From Acidobacteriaceae bacterium (GTDB lineage: Bacteria > Acidobacteriota > Terriglobia > Bryobacterales > Bryobacteraceae): a stretch of DNA of 34,390 nucleotides. The notes under the pieces were generated by a model that saw only the letters and a program-made list of their open reading frames with translations, had not been told where the DNA came from and did no database searches. Below, piece after piece: positions 7,961 through 16,792 of the stretch. The position numbers and the translations under genes are program-made. The DNA lies in contig JADCJL010000244.1 in NCBI GenBank assembly GCA_020247055.1, forward strand, positions 1 through 34,390, in the 5' to 3' direction. Within the stretch, counting starts at the first letter, position 1; every line of letters starts with the position of its first letter.

Positions 7961-9114
7961 TGTGCCGCCCTCACGACCTGCTCGGCCCCGTCCTTCATCC
8001 CATCGGCCACGCCGAAGTTGAAGCCCGACTCAGCCAGAATCTTCTTGCCTTCCGCCACGTTCGTGCCCTCCATCCGGATCACGATCGGCACGCTGATACC
8101 CAACTCCCGCGCCGCGTTCACCACGCCCGTCGCCAGAATGTCGCACCGCAGAATGCCCCCGAAAATGTTGATGAAAACGGCCTTCACCGCCGCGTCGCTC
8201 AACAGAATCCGGAACGCGTTCTTGATCTGTTCCTCGTTAGCGCCACCGCCCACGTCCAGGAAGTTGGCCGGCTCACCGCCCGCGTACTTCACAATGTCCA
8301 TGGTCGCCATCGCCAACCCCGCGCCGTTCACCATGCAGGCAATGTTGCCATCGAGCTTGATGTAGTTCAGGCTGAACTTCGAAGCCTCCACCTCAAGCGG
8401 ATCCTCCTCGGCCAGGTCACGCAACTCGGCAAACTCCGGATGCCGGAACATCGCGTTGTCGTCAATGTTGATCTTGGCGTCGAGCGCCATCACGCGCCCG
8501 TCCTTCAGCAAAATGAACGGGTTGATCTCGGCCAGCGAACAATCAATCTCGTCGTAAGCCTTCGCCAGCGCAATCATCGCCTTGGCCGCCGCGTTCACGC
8601 TCGCCGCCGGAATCCCGATCCCGAACGCCAGCTTCCGCGCCTGGTAGCCCGACAAACCAATGCCCGGCTCAATCACTTCCTTCAAAATCTTTTCAGGCGT
8701 ATGGTGGGCGACCTCTTCGATCTCCATGCCCCCCTCGCTCGACGCCATGAACACGTTCTTCCCGCTCGCGCGGTCCAGCGTGATGCCCAGGTAGAGCTCT
8801 TTCTCAATCGGCAGCGCCTCTTCCACCAGCAGCCGCCCCACCTTCTGGCCCTGCGGCCCCGTCTGGTGGGTCACCAACTGCATCCCGAGGATCTTCTGCG
8901 CGGCTGCCACCGCGTCCTCCACCGTCTTGACGACCTTCACGCCGCCGCCCTTACCGCGGCCTCCGGCGTGGATCTGCGCCTTGACGACGACGAATCCTCC
9001 CAGCTCTCTCGCTGCTGCCTCAGCCTCTTCTACCGTGAATGCCACCTTGCCTTTCGGCACCGGCACTCCGTAGCGGGCGAGTATGGCTTTGCCTTGATAC
9101 TCGTGGATTTTCAT
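7957..9114 (-). CDS. sucC: Succinyl-CoA ligase, beta subunit
   Basis: This 385-residue ATP-grasp subunit begins [20 protein letters not shown], the textbook N-terminus of SucC. It contains the nucleotide-binding loop AGGRGKGGG, the Mg-binding region LAEINPF, and the C-terminal CoA-ligase lobe with [13 protein letters not shown] and [11 protein letters not shown]. It is first in the minus-strand run sucC-sucD-ndk-M28. Only 22 bases separate it from the divergent trpD. No Shine-Dalgarno sequence is evident before the ATG. Confidence 0.98.
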   Translation of the reverse strand: MKIHEYQGKAILARYGVPVPKGKVAFTVEEAEAAARELGGFVVVKAQIHAGGRGKGGGVKVVKTVEDAVAAAQKILGMQLVTHQTGPQGQKVGRLLVEEALPIEKELYLGITLDRASGKNVFMASSEGGMEIEEVAHHTPEKILKEVIEPGIGLSGYQARKLAFGIGIPAASVNAAAKAMIALAKAYDEIDCSLAEINPFILLKDGRVMALDAKINIDDNAMFRHPEFAELRDLAEEDPLEVEASKFSLNYIKLDGNIACMVNGAGLAMATMDIVKYAGGEPANFLDVGGGANEEQIKNAFRILLSDAAVKAVFINIFGGILRCDILATGVVNAARELGISVPIVIRMEGTNVAEGKKILAESGFNFGVADGMKDGAEQVVRAAQ

Positions 9115-9119
9115 ACGCT

Positions 9120-9133
9120 AAACTCTAAAGTTT
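9120..9133. promoter_or_regulatory. Inverted repeat in the 22-base sucC/trpD divergent gap
   Basis: AAACTctaaAGTTT is a symmetric repeat with 5-base arms and a 4-base centre. It fills most of the only non-coding sequence between two divergent genes. It could be a shared operator or part of overlapping promoters. Neither gene shows a clear ribosome site in this gap. Function is inferred from position alone. Confidence 0.3.
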
Positions 9134-9136
9134 ACC

Positions 9137-10150
9137 ATGGCATTTTTACCGTTCCTGCACCGTGTAACTGAAGCGAAACCATTAACCGAGCAGGAAGCCG
9201 AAGCGGCCATGCATCTCATCCTCACCGGACACGCCGCCCCCGTCCCCCTCGCCGCCTTCCTCGCCGCCTACCGCGTCGTCGGCCTCTCCGGCGAAGACAT
9301 CACCGGCTTTGCCCGCGCCCTCCGCGCCCACCTCACCCCCGTCCCCGTCTCCCTCCAACCCGGCGAAGTCCTCCTCGATACCTGCGGCACCGGCGGCGAC
9401 GGCACCGGCACGTTCAACATCTCCACCGTCACCGCCTTTGTCGTCGCCGGCGCCGGCGTCAAAGTCGGCAAACACGGCAACCGCAGCGTCTCGAGCGTCT
9501 GCGGCTCGGCCGACATCCTCGAAGCCCTCGGCGTCCCCATCCACTCCGACCCCGCCCGCATGGCCGCCGATATCGAACGCGCCGGCTTCGCCTTCCTGTT
9601 CGCCGCCGTCCTCCACCCCGGCATGAAACACGTCGCCCCCGTCCGCGCCGAACTCAAAATGCGCACCCTGTTCAACCTCCTCGGCCCCCTCGCCAACCCC
9701 GCCTCCGCCTCCGTCCAACTCATCGGCGCCCCCTCCGTCCACGACGCCTCCCACCTCGCCCACGCCCTCTACGCCCTCGGCAACCGCAACGCCCTCGTCG
9801 TCCACGGCTCCGACGGCCTCGACGAACTCACCACCACCGGACCCACCACCGTCTTCCGCATCGCCGATGCCGTCCACCAGGAAACCTGGCACCCCGAAGA
9901 CTTCGGCCTCCCCCGCGCCTCCCTCTCCGACCTCCTCGGCGGCGACCGCGACCACAACGCCGCCATCGCCACCGCCATCCTCTCGAATGAAGACCAGGGC
10001 CCCAAACGCGACATCGTCCTCCTCAACGCCGCCGCCGCCCTCTCCCTCGCCCGCCACCTCTCCCCCCGCGATTCAATCGCCGCCGCCCGCGCCTCCCTCG
10101 ACTCCGGCGCCGCCCTCGGCGTCCTCCGCGCCCTGCAAAATCGCGGGTAG
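9137..10150 (+). CDS. trpD: Anthranilate phosphoribosyltransferase
   Basis: This 337-residue protein performs the second step of tryptophan synthesis, joining anthranilate to PRPP. The PRPP/Mg loop is DTCGTGGDGTGTFNIST (about 81-97) and the next family motif is GKHGNRSVSS (111-120). The length is normal. No other trp gene is in the window, so the pathway is split on this chromosome. Its last 78 bases overlap the receiver-domain gene on the opposite strand. The C-terminal residues after SLARHLSP are low complexity. Confidence 0.97.
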   Translation: MAFLPFLHRVTEAKPLTEQEAEAAMHLILTGHAAPVPLAAFLAAYRVVGLSGEDITGFARALRAHLTPVPVSLQPGEVLLDTCGTGGDGTGTFNISTVTAFVVAGAGVKVGKHGNRSVSSVCGSADILEALGVPIHSDPARMAADIERAGFAFLFAAVLHPGMKHVAPVRAELKMRTLFNLLGPLANPASASVQLIGAPSVHDASHLAHALYALGNRNALVVHGSDGLDELTTTGPTTVFRIADAVHQETWHPEDFGLPRASLSDLLGGDRDHNAAIATAILSNEDQGPKRDIVLLNAAAALSLARHLSPRDSIAAARASLDSGAALGVLRALQNRG

Positions 10151-10459
10151 CCGTTCACTAAACACACTCCGCGCCAGCACCCGCCCACACCCCGCCTCCG
10201 CCGCCGCCCGCCGCAGCTCCGTCTGCACGTGCGAAACAAAGCCGATCACCCGCTCCCCCGGCAGCTCCCCCAGCAGCCCCAACACATCCACCCCTTTCAG
10301 ATTCAAATCAACCACCACCAAATCCGCCCCCGCCGCCCCCGCCCGCGCCGCCTCCGCCGTCTTCACAAACCGCACCACCCACCCCGCCTGCCGCGCCGCC
10401 GCCTCAATCTTCACCGCGAAAAACAGGTCCTCCACCACTGCCAATAACTGTCGCTTCAC
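10073..10459 (-). CDS. Single-domain response-regulator-like protein with degenerate receiver
   Basis: The protein is about 128 residues and reads as a lone CheY-like receiver: beta-1 with acidic residues (LLAVVEDLFFAVK), beta-3 with a candidate phospho-acceptor Asp (ADLVVVDLNLKG), beta-4 with Ser (VIGFVSHV), and a final VLARSVFSERLP where receivers usually have a conserved Lys. That Lys seems replaced, so phosphorylation switching may be altered. There is no output domain. GTG at 10459 is preferred; TTG at 10462 is possible. The Gly-rich end (from about EDAEGGAG) lies inside trpD on the other strand and is probably a read-over extension. Confidence 0.7.
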   Translation of the reverse strand: MKRQLLAVVEDLFFAVKIEAAARQAGWVVRFVKTAEAARAGAAGADLVVVDLNLKGVDVLGLLGELPGERVIGFVSHVQTELRRAAAEAGCGRVLARSVFSERLPAILQGAEDAEGGAGVEGGAGGGD

Positions 10460-10494
10460 CAATCCAGCATAGCCGCAATGCTATTTTGAAGGTC

Positions 10495-12012
10495 ATGGCT
10501 GATGCCAACCCGTTTCAGGACCCCCAGCGCTTCGAACGCCGGGTCCCCCCCTGCGCCCTCGTCATCTTCGGAGCCAACGGCGATCTCACCAAACGCAAAC
10601 TCGTCCCCTCCCTCTACCGCCTCGCCATCGAACGGCGCCTGCCCCAAGGCTTCGCCATCGTCGGCACCTCCCGCACCCCCCTCTCCGACGAAGCCTTCCG
10701 CGAAAAAATGGAAGCCGCCGTCCGCGAACACCTCGAAAACTCCCACTTCGACGAAGCCATCTGGGACGAATTCGCCCGCGGCCTCTTCTACGTCGCCGGC
10801 GACCTCGCCTCCCCCGATCTCTACTCCGCCCTCACCGCCCGCCTCGCCGAAGTCGCCCAACAACGCCAAACCGGCGGCAATATTCTCTTCTATCTCTCGA
10901 CGCAACCCAGCCAGTACTCCACCGTCGCCCGCGGCCTCGCCCCCCTCGCCCGCCCCAACGGCGGTTGGCGCCGCCTCGTCGTCGAAAAACCCTTCGGCCA
11001 CGACGACCGCTCCGCCCGCGAACTCGAAACCGCCCTCCACGAATGCTTCACCGAAGACCAGCTCTACCGCATCGACCACTACCTCGGTAAAGAAACCGTC
11101 CAGAACATCCTCGCCTTCCGCTTCGGCAACCCCATCTTCGAACCCCTCTGGAATCGCCAGTACATCGATCACGTCCAAATCACCGCCGCCGAATCCATCG
11201 GCGTCGAAGGCCGCGGCGCCTACTACCAGGAAGCCGGCGCCCTCCGCGACATGATCCAAAACCACCTCCTCCAGGTCCTCGCCACCATCGCCATGGAGCC
11301 CTCCGCCGTCTTCGAACCCGGCGCCGTCCGCGATGAACGCGCCAAACTCCTCCGCTCCATCCGCCCCTTCCGCCCCGCCGACGTCGCCACCCACGCCGTC
11401 GCCGGACAGTACGGCCCCGCCGCCATCGGCGGCAAAGACATCCCCGGCTTCCGCGCCGAACCCGGCGTCAACCCCCACGCCATGACCGACACCTACGCCG
11501 CCGTCACCTTCCTCATCGATAACTGGCGCTGGGCCGGCGTCCCCTTCTACGTCCGCAGCGGCAAACGCATGCCCAAACGCGTCACCGATATCGCCATCCG
11601 CTTCCGACCCGTCCCCCACTCCCTCTTCTCGAGCGAGTCCGCCCGCCCCAACCTCCTCATCCTCCGCATCCAACCCGAAGAAGGCATCTCCCTCCGCTTC
11701 TCCTCGAAACAACCCGGCTCCGGCATGAAGCTCCGCCCCGTCTCCATGGACTTCAACTACGGCACCAGCTTCGGCATGCGCACCCCCACCGCCTACGAAA
11801 CCCTCCTCGTCGACGCCATGGCCGGCGACCCCACCCTCTACACCCGCCAGGACATGGTCGAAGCCAGCTGGGCCGCCGTCCAACCCATCCTCGACGTCTG
11901 GGCTAACCAACCCGCTCCCGGCCCCTTCCCCAACTACCCCGCCGGCACCTGGGGCCCCGCCGCCTCCGACGACATGCTCGCCGCCCGCGGCCACGTCTGG
12001 AGAGTCCCTTGA
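10495..12012 (+). CDS. zwf: Glucose-6-phosphate 1-dehydrogenase
   Basis: This 505-residue enzyme oxidises glucose-6-phosphate to 6-phosphogluconolactone with NAD(P)+, the entry to the oxidative pentose phosphate pathway. The coenzyme motif is FGANGDLTKRKL, and the substrate/catalytic motif YRIDHYLGKE holds the catalytic His. VEKPFGHD and the C-terminal RSGKRMPKR are also family marks. ATG at 10495 is preferred over the upstream TTG at 10486 because GAAGG precedes it, although the spacing is tight. It is first of zwf-opcA-pgl-capA, and its stop overlaps opcA. Confidence 0.97.
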   Translation: MADANPFQDPQRFERRVPPCALVIFGANGDLTKRKLVPSLYRLAIERRLPQGFAIVGTSRTPLSDEAFREKMEAAVREHLENSHFDEAIWDEFARGLFYVAGDLASPDLYSALTARLAEVAQQRQTGGNILFYLSTQPSQYSTVARGLAPLARPNGGWRRLVVEKPFGHDDRSARELETALHECFTEDQLYRIDHYLGKETVQNILAFRFGNPIFEPLWNRQYIDHVQITAAESIGVEGRGAYYQEAGALRDMIQNHLLQVLATIAMEPSAVFEPGAVRDERAKLLRSIRPFRPADVATHAVAGQYGPAAIGGKDIPGFRAEPGVNPHAMTDTYAAVTFLIDNWRWAGVPFYVRSGKRMPKRVTDIAIRFRPVPHSLFSSESARPNLLILRIQPEEGISLRFSSKQPGSGMKLRPVSMDFNYGTSFGMRTPTAYETLLVDAMAGDPTLYTRQDMVEASWAAVQPILDVWANQPAPGPFPNYPAGTWGPAASDDMLAARGHVWRVP

Positions 12013-12989
12013 TCACCGCCGTCCAGCCCGAAAAACTCCTCAAAGAGCTCGAACAGCTCTGGGCCAACCTCGGTCACGATCAGCCCGCCGACGCCCTCCT
12101 CCGCGCCTGCTCCATGACCCTCCTGGTCGCCACCACCGACCCCACCGACGACGCCGAACTCAAAAACACCCTCGCCGGCCTCATGCGCGCCCACCCCGGC
12201 CGCATGATCATCCTCCGCATCCTAAACTCCCCCGCTCCCATTCTCGAAGCCACCGTCACCGCCCAGTGCCTCCTCGCCTTCGGCGGCCGCCAGCAACTCT
12301 GCTGCGAAATCATCGAAATCCGCTCGACGCGCGACCGCCTCGCCGATGTCTACGCCGCCTCGCTCGGCCTCACCGTCGCCGACCTCCCCGTCCTCCTCTG
12401 GCTCAAAGACATCCGCCTCCTGAACGAAGCCGCCTTCCAACCCCTCCTCCAACTCGCCCGCACCCTCCTCGTCGACTCCGTCCCCCTCGGCGCCGCCATC
12501 CTCCCCACCCTCAACGACCGCCGCCGCGCCGGTTGGCGCCTCAAAGACCTCGCCTGGACCCGCTGTACCGCCTGGCGCGAAACGCTCGCCCAGGCCTTTG
12601 AAAGCACCTGCCTCCAGGGCCAGATCCCCCAGATCACCCGCGTCGATATCGCCTACGCCGGCGCCACCCCCTCCGTCAGCGCCCTCTACCTCCGCGCCTG
12701 GCTCGCCGCCCGCCTCCCCCAGGCCGCCTTCCACTTCGTCCCCGCCCCGCCCCGCCGCCACGGCAACCTCCAAGCCCTCCGCTTCCACGCCGCCACCCAG
12801 GAGCTCGAACTCCGCGCCGAAGATGATGCGACACTGGAAATTGTTACCAACACCTTGACCACCCGCGTCCTCGCCCCCGCCCGCTCCGAAGTCGACCTGC
12901 TCGAAGAAGAGCTCTCCATCCTCGGCGACGACCTCATCTACGAGGCCACCCTCGCCGCCACCGTCACCCTCGTTCCCACTGCCGAATGA
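12009..12989 (+). CDS. opcA: Glucose-6-phosphate dehydrogenase assembly protein OpcA
   Basis: This 326-residue protein belongs to the OpcA family, known from cyanobacteria and actinobacteria to aid assembly or activation of Zwf. Recognition rests on the family pattern DLPVLLWLKDIRLL followed by a DS (VDSVPLG) and the DLAWTRCTAWRETLAQAFE region, plus position directly after zwf. It starts with TTG inside the zwf stop (TTGA) and overlaps pgl by 4 bases (ATGA). Expected partner: the Zwf encoded next door. Confidence 0.88.
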   Translation: MITAVQPEKLLKELEQLWANLGHDQPADALLRACSMTLLVATTDPTDDAELKNTLAGLMRAHPGRMIILRILNSPAPILEATVTAQCLLAFGGRQQLCCEIIEIRSTRDRLADVYAASLGLTVADLPVLLWLKDIRLLNEAAFQPLLQLARTLLVDSVPLGAAILPTLNDRRRAGWRLKDLAWTRCTAWRETLAQAFESTCLQGQIPQITRVDIAYAGATPSVSALYLRAWLAARLPQAAFHFVPAPPRRHGNLQALRFHAATQELELRAEDDATLEIVTNTLTTRVLAPARSEVDLLEEELSILGDDLIYEATLAATVTLVPTAE

Positions 12990-13711
12990 CCCCCCGCACC
13001 GAAATCTCCCCCACCCCCGCCGCCGCCGCCGAAGCCTGCGGCCTCGCCCTCCTCGACATCCTCACCGCCGCCCTCGCCGCCCGCCCCACCGCCTCGCTCG
13101 CCATCTCCGGCGGCTCCACCCCCAAGCTCCTGTTCGCCTGGCTCGCCGAACAGCCCTTTGATTGGTCCCGCGTCCACCTCTTCTGGGTCGATGAACGCGC
13201 CGTCCCCCCCGGCGACCCCCAATCGAACTTCACCCTCGCCGACACCCACTGGCTCACCCCCGCCGCCTTCCCCAAAGAAAACATCCACCGCATCCACGCC
13301 GAAAAACCCGTCGGCGAAGCCGCCTCCCTCTACGCCGACCACATCCGCGGCCACTTCCACCTCGCCGAAGGACAAATCCCCGTCTTCGACGTCATCCAGC
13401 AGGGCATGGGCGCCGACGTCCACACCGCCTCCCTCTTCCCCGGCGACCCCGCCGTCCTCGACTCCACCGGCCTCACCGCCGCCGTCTACGTCGACAAGCT
13501 CAAATCCGCCCGCATCACCCTCCTGCCCGCCGTCCTCGTCGCCGCCCGCCACACCCTCATGCTCGTCTGCGGCGAAGACAAACAACCGGCTCTCGAAACC
13601 GTCTTCCACGGTCCGGAAAACATCGCGCACTACCCTGCCCAGTGGACCCGCCATCACCAGGGTGAAGTCATTTGGTTCCTCGATGAAGCGGCTTCCCGCC
13701 CTCTCTCTTAG
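12986..13711 (+). CDS. pgl: 6-phosphogluconolactonase
   Basis: This 241-residue DevB-type lactonase hydrolyses 6-phosphogluconolactone, the product of Zwf. The sugar-phosphate loop is LAISGGSTPKLLF, followed by HLFWVDERAVPPGDPQSN and the GMGADVHTASLFPG motif, all typical. Start and stop overlap its neighbours: ATGA with opcA, and 29 bases with capA. With zwf and opcA it completes the two lactone-forming and lactone-opening steps. 6-phosphogluconate dehydrogenase (gnd) is not in the window. Confidence 0.95.
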   Translation: MTPRTEISPTPAAAAEACGLALLDILTAALAARPTASLAISGGSTPKLLFAWLAEQPFDWSRVHLFWVDERAVPPGDPQSNFTLADTHWLTPAAFPKENIHRIHAEKPVGEAASLYADHIRGHFHLAEGQIPVFDVIQQGMGADVHTASLFPGDPAVLDSTGLTAAVYVDKLKSARITLLPAVLVAARHTLMLVCGEDKQPALETVFHGPENIAHYPAQWTRHHQGEVIWFLDEAASRPLS

Positions 13712-14630
13712 CCTTCTCCTCCTCACCGCTTGCGCGCCGCCGTCGCCCCGCAAGAAGAAAGAACCTCCGCCCGAGGTTCCCCCTCCCATCAACCGCCTCC
13801 TGTTCGGCGGCGATGTCATGCTCACGCGCCACGTCGGCCAGGTCATCGCCGCCCACCGCGACCCCGCCTGGCCCTTCCGCCAGATCGCCGCCGACTTCGC
13901 CCGCGCCGACCTCGCCTTCGTCAACCTCGAATCGCCTTTCACCGACCAGGGCAAACCCACCACCTCCGGCATGGTCTTCCGCGCCGACCCCGCCCACCTC
14001 GCCGGCCTCACCCTCGCCGGCATCGACGTCGTGTCGTTTGCCAACAACCACTCCCGCGACGCCCACGAACACGGCCTCCTCTACACCCTCGATCTGCTCG
14101 AAAAAAACAAAATCGCCGTCGCCGGCGCCGCCCGTGACGAAGCCGCCGCCCGCGCCGGCGCCGTCCTCGAACGGCAGGGCGTCAAGTTCGGCTTCCTCGC
14201 CTACACCTACGACCAGCGCAACGGCAACCACAAAGCCGACGATCCCCGCATCAACACGCTCAATCTCGTCCGCCTCCGCGAAGACATCCAGTCCATCCGC
14301 GCCCGCTCGAACGTCACGATCGTGTCGCTCCACGCCGGCCTCGAATACGCGCGGAAGCCCAACGACCAGCAGCGCCAGATGGCCCACGCCGCCATTGAAG
14401 CCGGCGCTTCACTCGTCATCGGCCACCACCCCCACGTCACCCAGCCCTGCGAAGACTACCGCACCGGCGTCATCTGCTACTCCCTCGGCAACCTGGTCTT
14501 CGACCAGACCATCCCCGGCACCAACGACGGCGCCGTCGTCGAAGCCGAGTTCAAAGGCCCCTCCCTCCGCAAGGTCCGGCTCCGCAAAATCCGCATCCAA
14601 AACACCCAACCCGTCTTCGTCCAACCCTGA
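13683..14630 (+). CDS. CapA/PgsA-type metallophosphoesterase lipoprotein
   Basis: This 315-residue protein begins MKRLPALSLSLLLLTAC, a lipoprotein signal with lipobox Cys17, so it is probably membrane-anchored. After a Pro/Lys-rich linker the CapA fold starts: FGGDVMLTRHV, NLESPFT, FANNHSRD, VSLHAGLEY and IGHHPHV, the metal-ligand motifs of the calcineurin-like fold. CapA relatives are tied to poly-gamma-glutamate or cell-surface polymers, but most are uncharacterised. The start lies inside the pgl 3' end. Longer readings of the frame are pgl shadows. A functional link with the pentose phosphate genes is not obvious. Confidence 0.9.
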   Translation: MKRLPALSLSLLLLTACAPPSPRKKKEPPPEVPPPINRLLFGGDVMLTRHVGQVIAAHRDPAWPFRQIAADFARADLAFVNLESPFTDQGKPTTSGMVFRADPAHLAGLTLAGIDVVSFANNHSRDAHEHGLLYTLDLLEKNKIAVAGAARDEAAARAGAVLERQGVKFGFLAYTYDQRNGNHKADDPRINTLNLVRLREDIQSIRARSNVTIVSLHAGLEYARKPNDQQRQMAHAAIEAGASLVIGHHPHVTQPCEDYRTGVICYSLGNLVFDQTIPGTNDGAVVEAEFKGPSLRKVRLRKIRIQNTQPVFVQP

Positions 14631-14780
14631 CCCGCCCCACCGGCATCGGCAAACCTCGCAAACCATCCGGACGAAAGAAAGCTGCGTCCACCCGGCTTCG
14701 CCCGAACTGCCGCGCAACACCCAAGTCAGCCCAGCCAGGGCTCTCTAGCTTTCGCCCTCGGCATCGGACATACTGAGGTC

Positions 14781-14987
14781 ATGCGACAGGTTCTCCTCTA
14801 TCGTGGCGAGGATGGTTTCTGGATTGCCGGTTGCCCTAGCTTGCCCGACTGTGTCACCCAGGGTGAAACCCAGGAAGCCGCGCTAGCCAACAGGAGAGAA
14901 GCCGTCCAGGCGTACGTGGGTGCCCTGAAAGGCGATAACTTACCGGTCCCTGAAGAACATTTCGACGCTCGCCTCGTCAACGTGTGA
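14781..14987 (+). CDS. hicB: HicB-type antitoxin
   Basis: This 68-residue protein has the partial RNase H-like HicB fold: YRGEDGFWIAGCPSLPDCVTQGETQEAALANRREAVQAYV-type sequence, with the family's CPSLPxCxxxGxTxEEA pattern. It lacks a separate DNA-binding tail, as short HicBs do. A GAGG ribosome site precedes the ATG. The stop overlaps the start of a decayed hicA by 4 bases (GTGA). Its toxin appears dead, so the gene may be a relic or may now act as an orphan immunity or regulatory protein. Confidence 0.88.
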   Translation: MRQVLLYRGEDGFWIAGCPSLPDCVTQGETQEAALANRREAVQAYVGALKGDNLPVPEEHFDARLVNV

Positions 14988-15118
14988 ACCATCTTCCCGT
15001 CGTCTCCCGAAGGGATGTTCGCCCAGTGGGGAGCCGCGCCGTAATGCGGAGCGAAAGCCCGTTTTTCGAGACTCTGCGCTCCATTCTTCGCTCGGCCGGA
15101 CACCGTCCGGACAAGCAG
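14984..15118 (+). pseudogene. hicA: Decayed HicA toxin
   Basis: The frame opening at GTG 14984 reads MNHLPVVSRRDVR, matching the usual HicA N-terminus (LPVVSG..ELI/VRAL). It then jumps to VGSRAVMRSESPF, matching the family's GSH..M/L core, and then ETLRSILRSAGHRPDKQ, matching the family's last helix (GTLRAILRDAG). About 10-12 residues appear missing at each of two points, and the catalytic His of GSH is Arg. The frame has no stop near the expected end. Alignment is from memory of the family, so deletion sizes are approximate. Confidence 0.7.
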
Positions 15119-15321
15119 GGCCGTGCATCGCCCCGGACACCGGCGGCATCACCACGCCCTGCCATAAACCATGGCCCCTTGGCAGGATCAACCGCGCACC
15201 GGCCCAAACGATACCGTTGCCCGCGATCCTGCCCAAGCAACGCCCACCTGCCATGTCCCGTCTCTCGCTGTTTCACCCAGGAGCACCCGGCGCACCGCCC
15301 TCGGCCGGCGCCACCCCCGCC
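15119..15321 (+). other. Intergenic stretch between the hicA remnant and the sulfatase end
   Basis: No gene was recognised in these 203 bases. A short hairpin, CCGGAC-acc-GTCCGG, lies just before at 15096-15110. It has no T-run, so it is not a clear terminator. The plus and minus readings are low-complexity Pro/Arg strings. Confidence 0.4.
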
Positions 15322-16767
15322 CTACTTCGCCGTCACCGGCCCCGTCGCCGCCCCCAACTCCCACTCCCGCGCCGCATCATACTTCGCATTCTTCACCGGA
15401 ATCTGCGCCCCCGTCGCCACCAGCCACGCCTCCAGCCGCTTCCGCATCGCCGCCGCCTTCCCCGGCTGCTCCCTCGCCAAATCCCGCTTCTCCCCAATAT
15501 CCTCCCGTAAGTTATATAACTCCACCCGGCTATCTTCAAAAAACAGAATCAACTTATCCGCCCCGTTCCGTATCGCCGCCGCCGGCCGCCCTAACTGCGG
15601 GCTGTAATGCGGATAGTGCCAGAACACATCCCGCGTTTTACCCGCCCGCCCCCGCAGCGCCCCCGCGAAACTCCGCCCGTCCATGCCCGCCCATCTCTCC
15701 CGCGGCACCCCCGCCGCCTCCGCCATCGTCGGCGCATAGTCATAACTCACCACCGGCTCCCCGCTCACACTCCCCGCCCTCGTCACCCCCGGCCACCGCA
15801 CCACCAACGGCACCCGGATCCCCCCTTCGTAAACATGCCCCTTCCCCACCCGCAGCGGCAGATTCGACGTCACCGGCCGCCCCTTCCACTCCCGCGACGT
15901 CACCCCGCCGTTGTCCGAACTGAACACCACCAGCGTATTCTCCGCCACCCCCGCCGCCCGCAGCGCCTCCATCACCCGCCCCACGCTCTCGTCCATGCTC
16001 TCCACCATCGCCCCGTACTCCCCGTAGTTCTGCCCCTCCTCCGGCCGCGCCTTGGCGTCGTACTTCTTCACCTTCTCGGGCTTACCCTCAATCGGCGTAT
16101 GCACCGCGAAATGCGGCAGATACAGAAAAAACGGCCGGTCTTTGTTACTCGCGATAAACTCCTCCGCCAGCGTCGTCAACCGGTCCGTCAGATACTCCCC
16201 CGGCTTGCCCTCCAAACTAACTTTCTTCAGCCAGGCCGGATAGAAGAAGTTATTGGTCGACCCCGCCTCGTCCCCCCCGTGCACCACGTCAAACCCCTGG
16301 TCCCCCGGCAGAAACCCCTTCGTCCCCAAATGCCACTTCCCGATGCAGGCCGTCCGGTACCCCTGCTCCCGCAGCAGCTCCGCTATCGTCACCTCCTCCA
16401 GCGGCAGCGCCAGCCGCGTATTCGGCGGAACTACCTTGGCAAAGTGATACCGGTTCGATGCCCCCTGCAAATGCGCCGTCAAATGCAGCCGCGCCGGATA
16501 CTTCCCCGTCATAATCGCCGACCGCGTCGGCGAACATACCGGACTCGCCGAGTACCCGTCGGTAAACACCATCCCCTCCCGCGCCAGCCGGTCCAGGTTC
16601 GGCGTCTCGTAGAACTTACTCCCGTGATACCCCGTATCGCGCCATCCATAGTCATCAATCAGAATCAGCACGATATTCGGCCGCCGGCCCCTCGGCGCCG
16701 CCGCTGCCTTGGCCGCCCGTAAGCCGGCCCCCGCCCATCCTAGAAACGCTCTCCGCTCCATCTTCAT
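15322..16767 (-). CDS. Tat-exported type I sulfatase
   Basis: This 481-residue arylsulfatase-family enzyme begins at ATG 16767, with AGGGAG upstream. The frame is open further but overlaps the dehydrogenase. The signal has a twin-arginine motif (MERRAFLGWAGAG). The metal site starts NIVLILIDDYGW, and the formylglycine motif is C78-S-P-T-R in ASPVCSPTRSAIMTGKYPAR. IGKWHLG and VVFSSDNGG are further sulfatase motifs. An anaerobic or FGE-type maturase must act on C78; none is in the window. Substrate is likely a sulfated polysaccharide or ester. It follows the PQQ dehydrogenase by 25 bases. Confidence 0.95.
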   Translation of the reverse strand: MKMERRAFLGWAGAGLRAAKAAAAPRGRRPNIVLILIDDYGWRDTGYHGSKFYETPNLDRLAREGMVFTDGYSASPVCSPTRSAIMTGKYPARLHLTAHLQGASNRYHFAKVVPPNTRLALPLEEVTIAELLREQGYRTACIGKWHLGTKGFLPGDQGFDVVHGGDEAGSTNNFFYPAWLKKVSLEGKPGEYLTDRLTTLAEEFIASNKDRPFFLYLPHFAVHTPIEGKPEKVKKYDAKARPEEGQNYGEYGAMVESMDESVGRVMEALRAAGVAENTLVVFSSDNGGVTSREWKGRPVTSNLPLRVGKGHVYEGGIRVPLVVRWPGVTRAGSVSGEPVVSYDYAPTMAEAAGVPRERWAGMDGRSFAGALRGRAGKTRDVFWHYPHYSPQLGRPAAAIRNGADKLILFFEDSRVELYNLREDIGEKRDLAREQPGKAAAMRKRLEAWLVATGAQIPVKNAKYDAAREWELGAATGPVTAK

Positions 16768-16792
16768 CACGTGCTCCCTCTCTCGCTCAATC

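Noticed and set aside
15096-15110. Intrinsic terminator
   Set aside because: The hairpin CCGGAC-acc-GTCCGG has no following T-run and does not sit at a clear gene end.
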